From the NCBI RefSeq assembly GCF_000472925.1, contig NZ_AXAS01000034.1, positions 1 through 64,000 on the forward strand: a stretch of 64,000 bases of DNA, written 5' to 3'. Both the position numbers and the translations under genes were made by a program. This document shows, one piece after another, positions 9,390 through 19,041 of the stretch (the first letter of the stretch is position 1; the number at the start of each line of letters is the position of its first letter). The DNA is from Bradyrhizobium sp. Ec3.3 (lineage in GTDB: Bacteria; Pseudomonadota; Alphaproteobacteria; Rhizobiales; Xanthobacteraceae). The notes beneath the pieces are model-generated. The model searched no databases. It was not told the DNA's origin and saw only the letters and a list, made by a program, of their open reading frames with translations.

Positions 9390-10493
9390 TTGGCGCTAGC
9401 GCTGAACGGATCACCACTGCGGGGGGTTGATTTGAAGCAGCAGGTTAAAAACGCCTTATTTTATGCAATTGAGAGCGCCGGATTTTTTCCGGTCTTTCGC
9501 CGTATCTTCGCTGGTAGGGCGGCGATTCTAATGTTCCACGAGGTTCAGCGGGATTCTCAGTCGGAATTGATGACCGGCATTTCCGTTGAACTATTCGAAT
9601 ATTCGCTCAGTTGGCTACAACGAGAAGGATGGGCGATAGTTAGCCTCGAGGAGTGTCTTGAGCGGCTGGCCGCAGATGACCAATCGCGCCGCTATGCGGT
9701 CCTTACTTTCGATGACGGGTACCGGGACAATGTCTCGGTGGCGCTTCCAATCCTCGAGCGCTACAACGCTCCCTTCATGGTGTATGTGCCCACCGGCGCC
9801 TTGACGCGGACTCTGCAGTCGTGGTGGTTAGGATTGCGCGAGCTGGTTCGGTCAAGAGATGATATTGCAATCGATGCAATGGGCATTCGGTTTCACTGTT
9901 CTGACTTCCGGAGCAAGGTAGCCGTCCTGGACAAACTGGACCGGTGGGTTCACCAGGATTACAAACGAGGCGCGGCGCTTGCGAGGACCTTCGATAAGGC
10001 TGGTATTTCGTTATCAGCGTTGAACAACCGATATTTCCTGGACGAGTGCGCGCTTCAAGAGTTGGCGCGTCATCCTCTCGCATCGATTGGCGGGCACACA
10101 ACTTCACACGCCGCGCTAGCAACCCTGGATGCGACCTCAGCACGGACCGAGTTGGCCGATAACCGCAACTATCTGGAGAATTTGATTCAGTTGCCTGTGC
10201 TGCATCTCGCTTATCCGTATGGGTCATGTGGTCCGCGTGAAGAGCATCTCGCTAAGGAATCAGGGTATTTGAGCGCCGTAACAACGCGACATGGTCAGCT
10301 AAGCGACGGTCAGCTAAATCAATTCGCGCTTCCCCGTATTGGGATGAGCAGTCGTTTTGACACGGAAAGTTCCTTCGCTGCCAAAATGAATGGGGTGCAG
10401 TTGGCATTGCAAACGCTACTTGCGAGACAATCACATCGGCGGCAGTTGAAAGATGCTTCGCGCTTGGCTTGTCCGCCGCCGACAGTGGGTTGA
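9390..10493 (+). CDS. Polysaccharide deacetylase family protein (NodB homology domain)
   Basis: The protein has about 367 residues. The NodB domain is shown by LTFDDGYRDNVSVALPILER (motif 1, metal-binding and catalytic Asp) and later SIGGHTTSHAALATL (motif 2, HxxxxH metal ligands) and LAYPYGS (motif 3). Enzymes of this kind remove N- or O-acetyl groups from sugar polymers or lipid-linked sugars. No signal peptide is evident, so it could act in the cytoplasm or at the inner face of the membrane. The start is uncertain: a TTG at 9390 gives the longest frame, and other TTG codons lie inside. The core from ILMFHEV onward is secure. Confidence 0.85.
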   Translation: MALALNGSPLRGVDLKQQVKNALFYAIESAGFFPVFRRIFAGRAAILMFHEVQRDSQSELMTGISVELFEYSLSWLQREGWAIVSLEECLERLAADDQSRRYAVLTFDDGYRDNVSVALPILERYNAPFMVYVPTGALTRTLQSWWLGLRELVRSRDDIAIDAMGIRFHCSDFRSKVAVLDKLDRWVHQDYKRGAALARTFDKAGISLSALNNRYFLDECALQELARHPLASIGGHTTSHAALATLDATSARTELADNRNYLENLIQLPVLHLAYPYGSCGPREEHLAKESGYLSAVTTRHGQLSDGQLNQFALPRIGMSSRFDTESSFAAKMNGVQLALQTLLARQSHRRQLKDASRLACPPPTVG

Positions 10494-10631
10494 TACCACC
10501 GAAGGTGTCCGGAGGGGCGCTCGTCAACTGCGGTCCGCCACCGCTGAGTGGGCGGTGGGTAATCCGCCCCAAGAGCGCCGCTCGAAGAAGCCAAAAATGA
10601 GGCGTCGGCGTTTAGCGGGTGTTTCCGGCTT

Positions 10632-11729
10632 TCAACACCGTACCGCCATTCGCCAGATCGATACCAGACGCTTTACGTAGTTGTTAATTTCGTATCGTTC
10701 CGCGTGGTCGCGCCGGGCGGCGTCGCCCAGGCGCTGCCTCAACGCTCCATCGTCGAGCAATTGAACGAGCGCATTGGCAAGCGCTTCGGCGTTCCCAACA
10801 GGCACGAGGAGCCCGTTGCGTTCATGAGCAATGATTTCGGGAACCGCACCAACAGGTGTTGCGACCACAGCTACACCGTAAGCGAAGGCCTCGATGATTG
10901 CCATTGGGAGACTTTCGACGAAGGATGGCAGGGTAAGAATATCGGTCCGCTGAAGCAACGCGGCGGTTTCTGACGGATCAAGCCAGCCCGGCAACTCCAC
11001 TCGATCGGCGATTCCAAGTCGACGAGCCTGATCGCGAGTTTGCTCCATTTCTCCGCTTCCCGCTATGGTAGCGGTCCAGTCGGTGCGGCACGCCAGCTTT
11101 CCGAGTGCATCAATGAGTTGTGGCACACCCTTTTCTGGATCAAGGAAGCCAAGGAAGGTAATGCGAAGCTGACCGGATTCCGACCGCCCCCGATTTGGTT
11201 GGTCCGGGGAGGTGGTGGCGTTCGGAAGGATCTTGATTTTATCTCGAAGACTGGGAAGCCGATCGAGAATGACGCGCGCACCATAGTCGCCTAGCACAAT
11301 AATCGCTGCACTATCCAAGAACAATCGGTTGATGCTTCGACGCAAATATGTCCCGGCTCTTCCCCAGAATTGATCAAACTGGCCGGCGTGAAGATGAACG
11401 ACATAGGGCACTCGAAAATAGCGCGCTATTGCCGCGATGATCAGTTTACGGTACACGCTCCCGCGAAATGAGAGGTGAAAGTGGATTAGGTCAACGTTAC
11501 CGCGCGCCGCGGCAACACAGAATTGGACCAGTGCCCGAGCAAAGACCACCACTCCCCAATAAATGCTCTTCTGTCCTCTGGTTACCAGTCGCTCGGCCTT
11601 GACGCCAAGATCTCCGCGTGTGTCGATTGTATCAATGATGAGATCCGTAAGACGATCTATTCCTCCTCGCCCATGCGCGCCGTACGGCGTAGCTACGATC
11701 AAGCGAAGAGTATTTGGGGTTGTACTCAT
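10632..11729 (-). CDS. GT4-family glycosyltransferase
   Basis: Starting at the ATG at 11729 (an in-frame GTG at 11738 is also possible), the protein is 365 residues. It begins LRLIVATPYGAHGRGGIDRL, the acceptor-side GT-B domain. The C-terminal half has ITFLGFLDPEKGVPQLIDAL and the GT4 donor motif ESLPMAIIEAFAYGVAVVAT with the E-x7-E glutamates, followed by PVGAVPEII. It would add one sugar to a lipid-linked repeat unit, probably at the cytoplasmic membrane face. It is transcribed alone, convergent with the deacetylase gene. Confidence 0.88.
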   Translation of the reverse strand: MSTTPNTLRLIVATPYGAHGRGGIDRLTDLIIDTIDTRGDLGVKAERLVTRGQKSIYWGVVVFARALVQFCVAAARGNVDLIHFHLSFRGSVYRKLIIAAIARYFRVPYVVHLHAGQFDQFWGRAGTYLRRSINRLFLDSAAIIVLGDYGARVILDRLPSLRDKIKILPNATTSPDQPNRGRSESGQLRITFLGFLDPEKGVPQLIDALGKLACRTDWTATIAGSGEMEQTRDQARRLGIADRVELPGWLDPSETAALLQRTDILTLPSFVESLPMAIIEAFAYGVAVVATPVGAVPEIIAHERNGLLVPVGNAEALANALVQLLDDGALRQRLGDAARRDHAERYEINNYVKRLVSIWRMAVRC

Positions 11730-11739
11730 CAAATACACC

Positions 11740-12175
11740 GAAATTCGTTAGCACGCTCCGGCAGAGCCATCCTCGGCAATTCCTAACTGCGAAGATCAAT
11801 CCGATGCCCTTCTGACAATGCTGCTCAACGATGCGCGATATATTCGACGGTGCCCAACATCGTAAGGGTCTCTCTGTGACCTTAGTACTTTTAGTGGCTT
11901 ACCGACAAGGGTGTCTAGCTGGCGACGCGGCTCGCCCGAACGTTCGCCGTGCTAAGACGACGTTCGCTCATAGTCGTGCTACTGAACATCCAGCCGCCTC
12001 GTCGAAGTTTGTGTCGGACGTCCTCGACGCAAAGGGTGATCGAGTGCGACGTTTGTAGCAAACCAGCTAGCAACCGGATCTAAGATTGCGAGCTTCCGCT
12101 GCCATTGCGATGTGGCCGAACTCGGCGTTCACGTCGCGGGACTACGTGGACGACAGCGGCCGAGAACCGGTTGGT
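11740..12175. other. Intergenic stretch, no recognisable gene
   Basis: Upstream region of the minus-strand glycosyltransferase, followed by sequence with only short, patternless frames. No RNA gene seen. Confidence 0.5.
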
Positions 12176-12215
12176 CACCGGGTTACCCACAATTGGGTAG
12201 CCACTCAGTCCCCGG
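12176..12215 (+). promoter_or_regulatory. Dispersed upstream element, copy D
   Basis: It reads ACCCACAATTGGGTAGCCAC followed by TCAGTCCCCGGTCGCAA. It matches copy G on the other strand over about 30 bases. It lies about 74 bp before the MKIAVFG relic at 12269. Confidence 0.45.
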
Positions 12216-12268
12216 TCGCAACCCTTTTGGCTGCACTTGCTCAGAACGTCCCAGGGCTATTGTCGCAG

Positions 12269-12400
12269 AATGAAAATTGCGGTGTTCGGAGTTAGCTGCG
12301 TCCGCATGGTGGCCGCCGGAGGGCGACGATGCGTACGTCATTTCGAGAATGCCCGACTCTGTCCTGAAGATGGCCCGATACGGTGGAATTCGCAGGCAGG
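12269..12400 (+). pseudogene. Nucleotide-sugar dehydrogenase N-terminal relic
   Basis: An ATG opens MKIAVFGVSCVRMVAAG, close to the KIAVFGxGYVGxVxA start of UDP-glucose/GDP-mannose 6-dehydrogenases, but the Gly-Tyr-Val-Gly loop is altered and the frame soon loses similarity. A copy of the dispersed upstream element sits just before it, which supports it having been a real gene. No catalytic Cys region remains. Confidence 0.4.
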
Positions 12401-12509
12401 GTGATGCGTAGCCAACAGCGTTTGCAACATGCTGCACTCCATGTCGCTAAGTTCGTGAGGATGCGCGTTGATCCTGCGGTAGCTGTCGATGCCGCTGGTA
12501 GCGATGTGA

Positions 12510-12791
12510 TCAGAATTAGCACGGGCATCGTATGGGGTAAGCCTTCGCCACGCAAGGAGGGCTTTCCTGGATCGCATCAATGCGCTCGGCGTGCAGTTCA
12601 TCATCGGTGTCGGTGGTTCGTTCGATATCCTTCCCGGTGCGGTACGCCGGGTGCCGGTTCGCATGCGACATCTCGGGCTCGAATGGCTGTACCGCGTCTA
12701 CCAGGAACCGGGACGCATGTGGTGGCGACATGCGAAGACCAATACGCTGTCCGCCGGCATTCGGCCCAAGCCATTGTACGGCAGAGCCTAG
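12510..12791 (+). pseudogene. WecG/TagA/CpsF-family glycosyltransferase, C-terminal relic
   Basis: From about 12555 the plus strand encodes FLDRINALGVQFIIGVGGSF then DILPGAVRRVPVRMRHLGLE and WLYRVYQEPGR. This is the diagnostic C-terminal block of WecG/TagA/CpsF N-acetylmannosaminyl-type transferases. Just upstream another frame has WGKPSPRKE, the decayed GAPKQE motif, so a frameshift separates them. The N-terminal two thirds are gone. A ManNAc(A) transferase loss fits the neighbouring WecB-WecC gene. Confidence 0.75.
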
Positions 12792-13095
12792 GCATGGCGC
12801 CGCGAGCAAACAGGGAGCCGCCCGGAACGAGTCGGGTAGGAGGGTGGCGCGTGCAGAGACACCCTCTATTTCCGTTAGCTGTGTCTCGGGAAGCGAACAA
12901 GTTGTCGCAGGTCCTAAAGGGAGGAAACGCAATTGCGGATTTCGTTTTCAACCCGACGACGACAACCGGTCGTCCGATCGATTGCTTCGGCCTTCCGGCC
13001 TTGTTCCGTTTGATTGATGACTTAATCGCAGCCGGCTCCGGAAGGAGCACATGTCGCGGCTATCATCTGATTGTTGTCGAGGTAAGGCATTTGGC

Positions 13096-14973
13096 ATGTG
13101 TGGGATCTTTGGATGGGGTCTTGGGGCCTCGAGGCATCAGGATCGTGAGACTCTTATCAGGCTTACCGATCTGATGTTTCATCGAGGGCCTGACGGCTCG
13201 GGTTACTGGCTTCACGAGACATCTGATGAGCGATTTCAAATCGGCTTCGGCCATCGCCGGCTTTCGATTATCGATATCGGTGGCGGCGGGCAACCAATGT
13301 CGAGTGAGGACGGCCGCTTTACATTAATCTTCAACGGCGAAATCTATAACTACATCGAACTGCGACAGGAACTCGTTGCCCTTGGCCACCGCTTTCGCAC
13401 GAACTCAGATACCGAAGTGCTCATCGAAGCATATCGCGCTTGGCACCTTGATGCAGTAGGTAGATTTCGCGGCATGTTCGGCTTTGCGCTTTGGGATGAA
13501 GCAGAACAGCGCCTTATCCTGGCCCGCGATGCCTTCGGGAAAAAGCCGCTGTTTCTCGCCGAGTTGCAGGGTGGTCTTCTGTTCGGCTCAGAGATTGAGC
13601 CGCTCGTTCAGTTTCCGGGCTTCAGCCGAGCGTTCGATTTCGAAGCACTGGGCCACTATCTTCTTAATCGCTACGTTCCGGGGCCTCTCACGTTCTTTCG
13701 TGCGGTGAGGAAGCTGCAGCCTGGTCATTATGCCGTATGGCAGAACGGAACGCTGAAAACGACGCGCTATTTTACGCCACCAGTTGCGACGACGATGCCG
13801 GAAGTCAAGTCGTTCGGCGATGCAGTTCGCTTGTTCGAAGAGACATTCGATGAGGCCGTTCGAATTCGTATGCGTAGCGACGCGCCGTTCGGCGCCTATC
13901 TTTCGGGTGGGGTCGACTCGTCGGCCGTCGTTGCGACCATGGTCAAGCATAGTGGGGAGCCCGTGCGAACGTTCTCCGTAGGCTTTCGGGAAGCGGAATA
14001 TTCGGAGCTCGATCACGCACGTGCCGTTGCGGAACAGTTTGGTACAACTCACAATGAACTATTCGTCGAACCCGATGCCTTCATGGAGCATTGGTCAACC
14101 GCGGTCTTACGCCGTGGTGCTCCGGTCAGCGAGACATCTGACGTTCCGATCTTTATGCTTTCGGAAATCGCCTCTCGTAGCGTTAAGATGGTGCTCACGG
14201 GAGAAGGCGCCGACGAGCTGATGGGAGGATATGCGAAGCATCGGGCTGAGCAGTGGATAGGTCTGTATCAATGGCTGATGCCGCACTTGCTTCACGAGCG
14301 ACTAATCTATCCACTGGTGCGTTCATTGCCGTACGGGATGCGGCGCGTAAAGATTCTTGCATTGGCTGCGGGCGAACGAGACCTGGTGAACCGCATGCGA
14401 GTGTGGTTCGGCGGCACTTCAGTTGCCGAAGCTGAGGCGATGCTCGGCCGACGCCTCTCGGCAGCGCCGCCGGATGTCTATCCGTACTCGTCTGGGCTCG
14501 CATCCAGTCTGCGGCGCACATTATTCTTCGATCAGACGTCCTGGCTTCCGGATGATTTGTTGGAACGCGGCGATCGAATGATGATGGCGGGGTCGATCGA
14601 GGGGCGGATGCCGTTTATGGACACGATGCTGGCCGGCGTCGTGGCGCGCTTCCCGGATGAGTTTCTGACGGGAGGCAAGGGCGGCAAGACCGTGCTGCGC
14701 GCAGCAATGGACAAGATCCTTCCGCAGTCAATCCTGCGGCGCAAAAAGGTCGGATTCCGTGTGCCCGTCGGAGAATGGTTTAGAGGCCCTCACCGGGATC
14801 TCGTACAGGACATGCTTGTGAGCGAGAGTTCATGTGTAGCGCGAATGATAAGCGGCTCCAAGCTTCGTAGGCTTGTAACAGACCACCTTAGCGGTCGACA
14901 GAACCACGAAAAAACTCTTTGGTCGTTGACAAACCTTGAAATATTCCTGCGCACGTTTAGGATACCAACGTGA
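13096..14973 (+). CDS. asnB: Asparagine synthase (glutamine-hydrolysing)-type amidotransferase
   Basis: The protein is 625 residues when started at the ATG at 13096, which places Cys2 (MCGIFGW) as the N-terminal nucleophile; the longer frame from 13051 would bury it. The glutaminase half has MFHRGPDGSGYW and LIFNGEIYNYIELR. The synthetase half has the ATP pyrophosphatase loop YLSGGVDSSAVVA and EGADELMGGY. It hydrolyses glutamine and passes ammonia to an adenylated carboxylate. In polysaccharide loci such enzymes are thought to amidate uronic acids; here the fused WecB-WecC gene would supply UDP-ManNAcA, making an amidated ManNAcA plausible. That substrate is inference; ordinary asparagine synthesis is the alternative. 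Confidence 0.9.
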   Translation: MCGIFGWGLGASRHQDRETLIRLTDLMFHRGPDGSGYWLHETSDERFQIGFGHRRLSIIDIGGGGQPMSSEDGRFTLIFNGEIYNYIELRQELVALGHRFRTNSDTEVLIEAYRAWHLDAVGRFRGMFGFALWDEAEQRLILARDAFGKKPLFLAELQGGLLFGSEIEPLVQFPGFSRAFDFEALGHYLLNRYVPGPLTFFRAVRKLQPGHYAVWQNGTLKTTRYFTPPVATTMPEVKSFGDAVRLFEETFDEAVRIRMRSDAPFGAYLSGGVDSSAVVATMVKHSGEPVRTFSVGFREAEYSELDHARAVAEQFGTTHNELFVEPDAFMEHWSTAVLRRGAPVSETSDVPIFMLSEIASRSVKMVLTGEGADELMGGYAKHRAEQWIGLYQWLMPHLLHERLIYPLVRSLPYGMRRVKILALAAGERDLVNRMRVWFGGTSVAEAEAMLGRRLSAAPPDVYPYSSGLASSLRRTLFFDQTSWLPDDLLERGDRMMMAGSIEGRMPFMDTMLAGVVARFPDEFLTGGKGGKTVLRAAMDKILPQSILRRKKVGFRVPVGEWFRGPHRDLVQDMLVSESSCVARMISGSKLRRLVTDHLSGRQNHEKTLWSLTNLEIFLRTFRIPT

Positions 14974-15201
14974 AAATAGCGCTCTTACTTTTGTATCCGT
15001 CTCCGGAGCTCGGCGAATATCCAATCTGGCTTTTCCACGGGGCGGCGCGTAGCTAGCGTTCGGCGCATTGGTCGGCATGATTTCCGATGCAAGGAGCTCG
15101 TGCCTAACCGCCCGCGGTACGGGCTCGCCGCCCTTGCCTTGCGTCAGAAAATCTTCCTGCAAACGCCCTGGCCGGCATCAGCTGAGTCAAAAGAAAAGCG
15201 C

Positions 15202-17463
15202 CTACCGCCTAAAACCGAAGTCGCACCCGTCGGCGTTGATCGACTTGTCAAACGAAAGCAGCGGAGATTCGAAATTCTTGGATGCGTAGATTTTGTGATT
15301 CGAAAGAACCACCAGCACATCCGCCCAGCCGTCGACCTTTTCGATGGGAAAGAGCTCGAGATCAAAATCCTTCACGAACGGATCGTGGCAACGGATACTG
15401 TATTTTTTCGAGAGAAGCTTTGCAACTTGCAAAACCGGAGTTTCCCGAGCATCGTCGACATCCGGTTTGTAGCTCACTCCCAAAATTCCGATTCTCTGAA
15501 CGGACGGCCCGATCTTGTTTTGAATTCGCTCGGCAGTGTGCTTCGGCATTTCGTCGTTCAGTTCGCGCGCGGCTCGTATAAGAGTCAGGTCGCTGATGTC
15601 TTCGGTCAAAAACCACGGATCAATGGCGATACAGTGGCCCCCGACGCCGATCCCCGGTTGCAAAATGTTGACGCGCGGATGCTTGTTCGCAAGCGTGATC
15701 GCTGCCGAGATGTTGAACTTGAACTTATCCGCAATCAGGGAAAACTCGTTCGCGAGAGCGATATTGACGTCGCGGAATGTGTTTTCCATGAGCTTCACGC
15801 ACTCAGCAGTTATCAGATTCGTTTGGTGAATCGCGCCCTTGGTGAAGCTAGAATAGAGACGCGCCGCTCTTTGTGCTGCTTCCGGCGACGTGGCGCCAAT
15901 GATGCGGTCGTTGTGCACGATCTCATGTAGCGTGTTGCCGGGAATCGCGCGCTCCGGGCAATGCGCGACTTCGACATTCAAATGTCTCGACTGCAGAATT
16001 GGAAGTACGACGTCTTCACAAGTCTTCGGTTTGATTGTCGATTCGATGATGAGGAGATTTCCATCTTTCATGACGGAAAGCAGGCTGTTCACGGCCGCAA
16101 CGACGAAGGACAGATCGCACTTCTTGTCTTTTTGCGGAGTCGGTACGGCCACAACGAAAACGTCGGCCGGTCTAGGTTTCGTCTCAGCTTTGAAATTGTC
16201 AGTCTTCAAAGCCGCCGTTAGCAATTCCGGAATACCTTTCTCTTCAAAAGGGCAGCGACCGCTGTTGATCTCATCTACTGTCTTCTCCCTGAGATCGACG
16301 CCTGTAACCCTTAGGCCCGCATTCGCGAACAACAGGGACGTCGGGAGTCCCATGTAACCAAGGCCTACAACGCAAACGGTATCCTGCGTTTGCAGAACCG
16401 GCTTCACATCGTGGCCCACAATGACGTCGAGAATCCTCTCGGCGGTGTGGCCGTCACCAAACGGATTAGTCCAAGGTTTGATCGGGCGATTGAGAGCCGC
16501 TATCATCGCCTCCGCGTTTCGGTGAACCAACACATTCGCGCCGACATCGACGGTTTCGGGCCGTTCGGTGCGATCGCGAATCGTCACGCAAGGGATGCCG
16601 AGGATACATGCTTCTTCCTGCACACCGCCCGAATCCGTAATAACGGCCGAGCAATTCGAAAGCAAATTCAAGAAATCTGAATAGCCAACGGGTTCGGTCC
16701 AAGTCAGATTCGCAGGCAAATCAAATTTGTTTTCTTTGAGAACCTTCTGGGTGCGATAATGGATTGGCCAACACACTCTACCTGGAAGTTTCGTGATCAG
16801 TTGGATGATTTCCTTCAGCGCACCTGGATCGTCGACGTTCGCGGCACGGTGGGACGTGAGAAGGAAATAACCCTTGGTTTGCAATTTCAGTTCCGAAAGA
16901 ATCCGACTGTGTTTCTCCGCTTGAACCCGATGAGCGAGTAGAGCGTCGACAATCGTGTTACCGACCATGAAGATTTTCGACTCGGGCAGACCTTCTCTTA
17001 TCAAGTGGCCGACCTGCAAGTCGGTGACGGCAAATAAATAATCCGAAATATGATCGGCGATAATCCGGTTGCTTTCTTCCGGCATCGTTTGGTCAAACGA
17101 GCGTAATCCGGCTTCGATGTGCCCGACTTTTATGCCAAGCTTGCGCGCCGCGAGTGCGCCAGCCACGACCGTGTTCGTGTCTCCTTGTACGAGCAATACG
17201 TCGGGTTGCTCCGACATTAGGATCGGCTCAAGCTCAATCAAAATGCGGCCGGTCTGGTTTGCGTGACCGCCGGAGCCGACATTCAGATTGTATTTCGGCG
17301 CTGGAAGATCGAGTTCTGAGAAAAAGATCCCGTCGAGCTGCTGCGAGTAATGTTGCTTCGAATGGATGACGAAGTAGTCGAGCTTTCGCTTCTGGCATGC
17401 GCGAATGACCGGCGCCATTTTAATGATTTCCGGCCGCGTGCCAACGAGAATGGCGATCTTCAT
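15202..17463 (-). CDS. Fused UDP-GlcNAc 2-epimerase / UDP-ManNAc dehydrogenase (WecB-WecC)
   Basis: One 753-residue chain. Residues 1-355 are a non-hydrolysing UDP-GlcNAc 2-epimerase: ILVGTRPEIIKMAPVI, GDTNTVVAGALAAR, HIEAGLRSFD, LTSHRAANVD and SGGVQEEACILGIP. From about residue 366 a second enzyme begins with VCVVGLGYMGLPTSLLFANA (NAD-binding), followed by VPTPQKDKKCDLSFV, CPERAIPGNTLHEI, a KLMENTFRDVNIALANEFS helix, and the catalytic-Cys motif GIGVGGHCIAIDPWFL. Together they turn UDP-GlcNAc into UDP-ManNAc and then UDP-ManNAcA. A GGAGG ribosome binding site sits 4 bases before the ATG. Both parts look complete. The enzymes are separate proteins in most bacteria. Confidence 0.93.
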   Translation of the reverse strand: MKIAILVGTRPEIIKMAPVIRACQKRKLDYFVIHSKQHYSQQLDGIFFSELDLPAPKYNLNVGSGGHANQTGRILIELEPILMSEQPDVLLVQGDTNTVVAGALAARKLGIKVGHIEAGLRSFDQTMPEESNRIIADHISDYLFAVTDLQVGHLIREGLPESKIFMVGNTIVDALLAHRVQAEKHSRILSELKLQTKGYFLLTSHRAANVDDPGALKEIIQLITKLPGRVCWPIHYRTQKVLKENKFDLPANLTWTEPVGYSDFLNLLSNCSAVITDSGGVQEEACILGIPCVTIRDRTERPETVDVGANVLVHRNAEAMIAALNRPIKPWTNPFGDGHTAERILDVIVGHDVKPVLQTQDTVCVVGLGYMGLPTSLLFANAGLRVTGVDLREKTVDEINSGRCPFEEKGIPELLTAALKTDNFKAETKPRPADVFVVAVPTPQKDKKCDLSFVVAAVNSLLSVMKDGNLLIIESTIKPKTCEDVVLPILQSRHLNVEVAHCPERAIPGNTLHEIVHNDRIIGATSPEAAQRAARLYSSFTKGAIHQTNLITAECVKLMENTFRDVNIALANEFSLIADKFKFNISAAITLANKHPRVNILQPGIGVGGHCIAIDPWFLTEDISDLTLIRAARELNDEMPKHTAERIQNKIGPSVQRIGILGVSYKPDVDDARETPVLQVAKLLSKKYSIRCHDPFVKDFDLELFPIEKVDGWADVLVVLSNHKIYASKNFESPLLSFDKSINADGCDFGFRR

Positions 17464-17535
17464 CTGTCCTCCGAGAGCGGCTCAAACACGACCACCCGAG
17501 GAGCATAGCCTTTGAGCCGATTCGCGGCTCGACCC

Positions 17536-17560
17536 TTTCGGGTTACCCATTCTCGATCAC
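17536..17560 (-). promoter_or_regulatory. Dispersed upstream element, copy H
   Basis: On the minus strand it reads GAGAATGGGTAACCCGAAAG and then GGTCGAGCCGCG, similar to copies B, E and F. The core is about 80 bp before the WecB-WecC start and points toward it. Confidence 0.45.
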
Positions 17561-17829
17561 AAGGGAAGAGGAGACCTGCCGGTGCGGGAATGGTATAAGG
17601 CTCTTGCCGCGATTTCGTACGGCACATGTATAACTCACTGGCGTTTGTACCCCAGCGGGACGCTTTCAGCGACTAATCGAAATATCGAGGGAGTCTGAAT
17701 TGGGTCGCCTCATTCAGGATTCAGATCTGAGGAGAAAATGGGAAGGTTCGTTTGAATCCAACGCGGTTAGACATCGAAGTTGGTGCTGAATTCCTCGTAC
17801 GTGGATCGAATCAGTCCGAGAGCACCGAC

Positions 17830-19041
17830 ATGCGCATATTGCACCTCACCGATTCTCTAGGCCCGGGAGGGAAAGAACGACAAATCGTCGAACTGTTGAG
17901 GGGACTTCTCGCTCACCGTGACATAAAGTCATTCGTCGCTGTTACGGACGAAGAGGAGGTTCGTTACGAAATTGGCTGCGAACTCGCGCAAGTTATCCAG
18001 CTCGTTCGGAGAGGCAAGAGAGATTTGCGCCTTTTCAAGAATTTGTACGACCTGGTCTCTGATCTGAAAGTAGATATCATTCACTCTTGGAACCCAATGT
18101 GTTCCATTCTTGCGGCTCCAGTTGCAAAAGTGTGCGGCACAGCCTTCGTTAATGGCTTTGTGCGAGACGCACCGCCGCATATTCCGCTGTGGAATAAATA
18201 CTTTTTAATGGGTAAGCTGACTATCCCATTTTCAGACATTGTTGTTGCCAATTCGCATGCGGGTCTAGCCGCCTATCATATTCCAGAGCGCAAAGGTCTA
18301 TGTATTTACAACGGGTTCAATCCTGAAAGAGTCTCTAACTTAACGAACGAAGCAGAGCTTCGCAGCATTCTGGGAATTACGACACCCAACGTTGTCGGGA
18401 TGATTGCTAATTTCACGCCCAGAAAAGATTACGCAACCTTTGTCGAAGTAGCATGCCGCATTTGCCAACTTAGGAACGATGTCACGTTTGTGGCAGTCGG
18501 CACCGGTGAAACGTTGTCGCGAGTGCGCGATCGCGTCCCACCGGAATACGCGCCGCGCGTAAAGTTTCTGGGTCGCCGGAAAGATGTGGAAAGTATCGCA
18601 AATCTTTTCACCGTGGGAGTCCTGGTCACCAACAGCCGCCTACACGGGGAGGGTATTTCCAACGCCATAACCGAATGCATGGCATTGGGTAAGCCAATCG
18701 TAGCAACAAACGATGGGGGCACTCCTGAACTCGTCCTAGAAGGACAGACGGGATTTCTTGTGCCGAGCCACGACGCTGAAGCGTTGACGGGTCGTGTGCT
18801 CGAGCTCCTCAATGACCGAGGGCTCGCTAGTGAATTCGGCAGGGAAGGGCGTCGGCGTATTGGAGCAGCATTCTCGCTCGATGCGATGACTAACGCGTAT
18901 CTCCGCCTATATCGAGGGGTGGCAGATAGGAGAGCGCGCGCGACCTTGAGTGAGGGAGCTGTTGCTAGCGCTATAAATGCCGGCGTGGAGGTCTGCCATG
19001 ATGAGGATCGGACGCGAGACGCGGATCGAAGCGCGAACTGA
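17830..19041 (+). CDS. GT4-family glycosyltransferase
   Basis: The 403-residue protein starts MRILHLTDSLGPGGKERQIV, the usual start of GT4 enzymes with the glycine-rich acceptor loop. A longer in-frame TTG start at 17752 with a GGAAGG upstream is the alternative (429 residues). The donor domain has VGMIANFTPRKDYATFVEVA and then GEGISNAITECMALGKPIVA (E-x7-E region) and NDGGTPELV. It adds a sugar to the growing repeat unit at the membrane. It stands between the WecB-WecC gene (divergent) and the flippase gene (convergent). Confidence 0.88.
   Translation: MRILHLTDSLGPGGKERQIVELLRGLLAHRDIKSFVAVTDEEEVRYEIGCELAQVIQLVRRGKRDLRLFKNLYDLVSDLKVDIIHSWNPMCSILAAPVAKVCGTAFVNGFVRDAPPHIPLWNKYFLMGKLTIPFSDIVVANSHAGLAAYHIPERKGLCIYNGFNPERVSNLTNEAELRSILGITTPNVVGMIANFTPRKDYATFVEVACRICQLRNDVTFVAVGTGETLSRVRDRVPPEYAPRVKFLGRRKDVESIANLFTVGVLVTNSRLHGEGISNAITECMALGKPIVATNDGGTPELVLEGQTGFLVPSHDAEALTGRVLELLNDRGLASEFGREGRRRIGAAFSLDAMTNAYLRLYRGVADRRARATLSEGAVASAINAGVEVCHDEDRTRDADRSAN

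Noticed and set aside
12383..13174. A 263-codon plus-strand frame
   Set aside because: Only a few residues match a known family (the decayed WecG motif); the main similarity lies in another frame, so this is a pseudogene region.
15100..15930. A 276-codon plus-strand frame
   Set aside because: It lies opposite the dehydrogenase half of the WecB-WecC gene and has no motifs.
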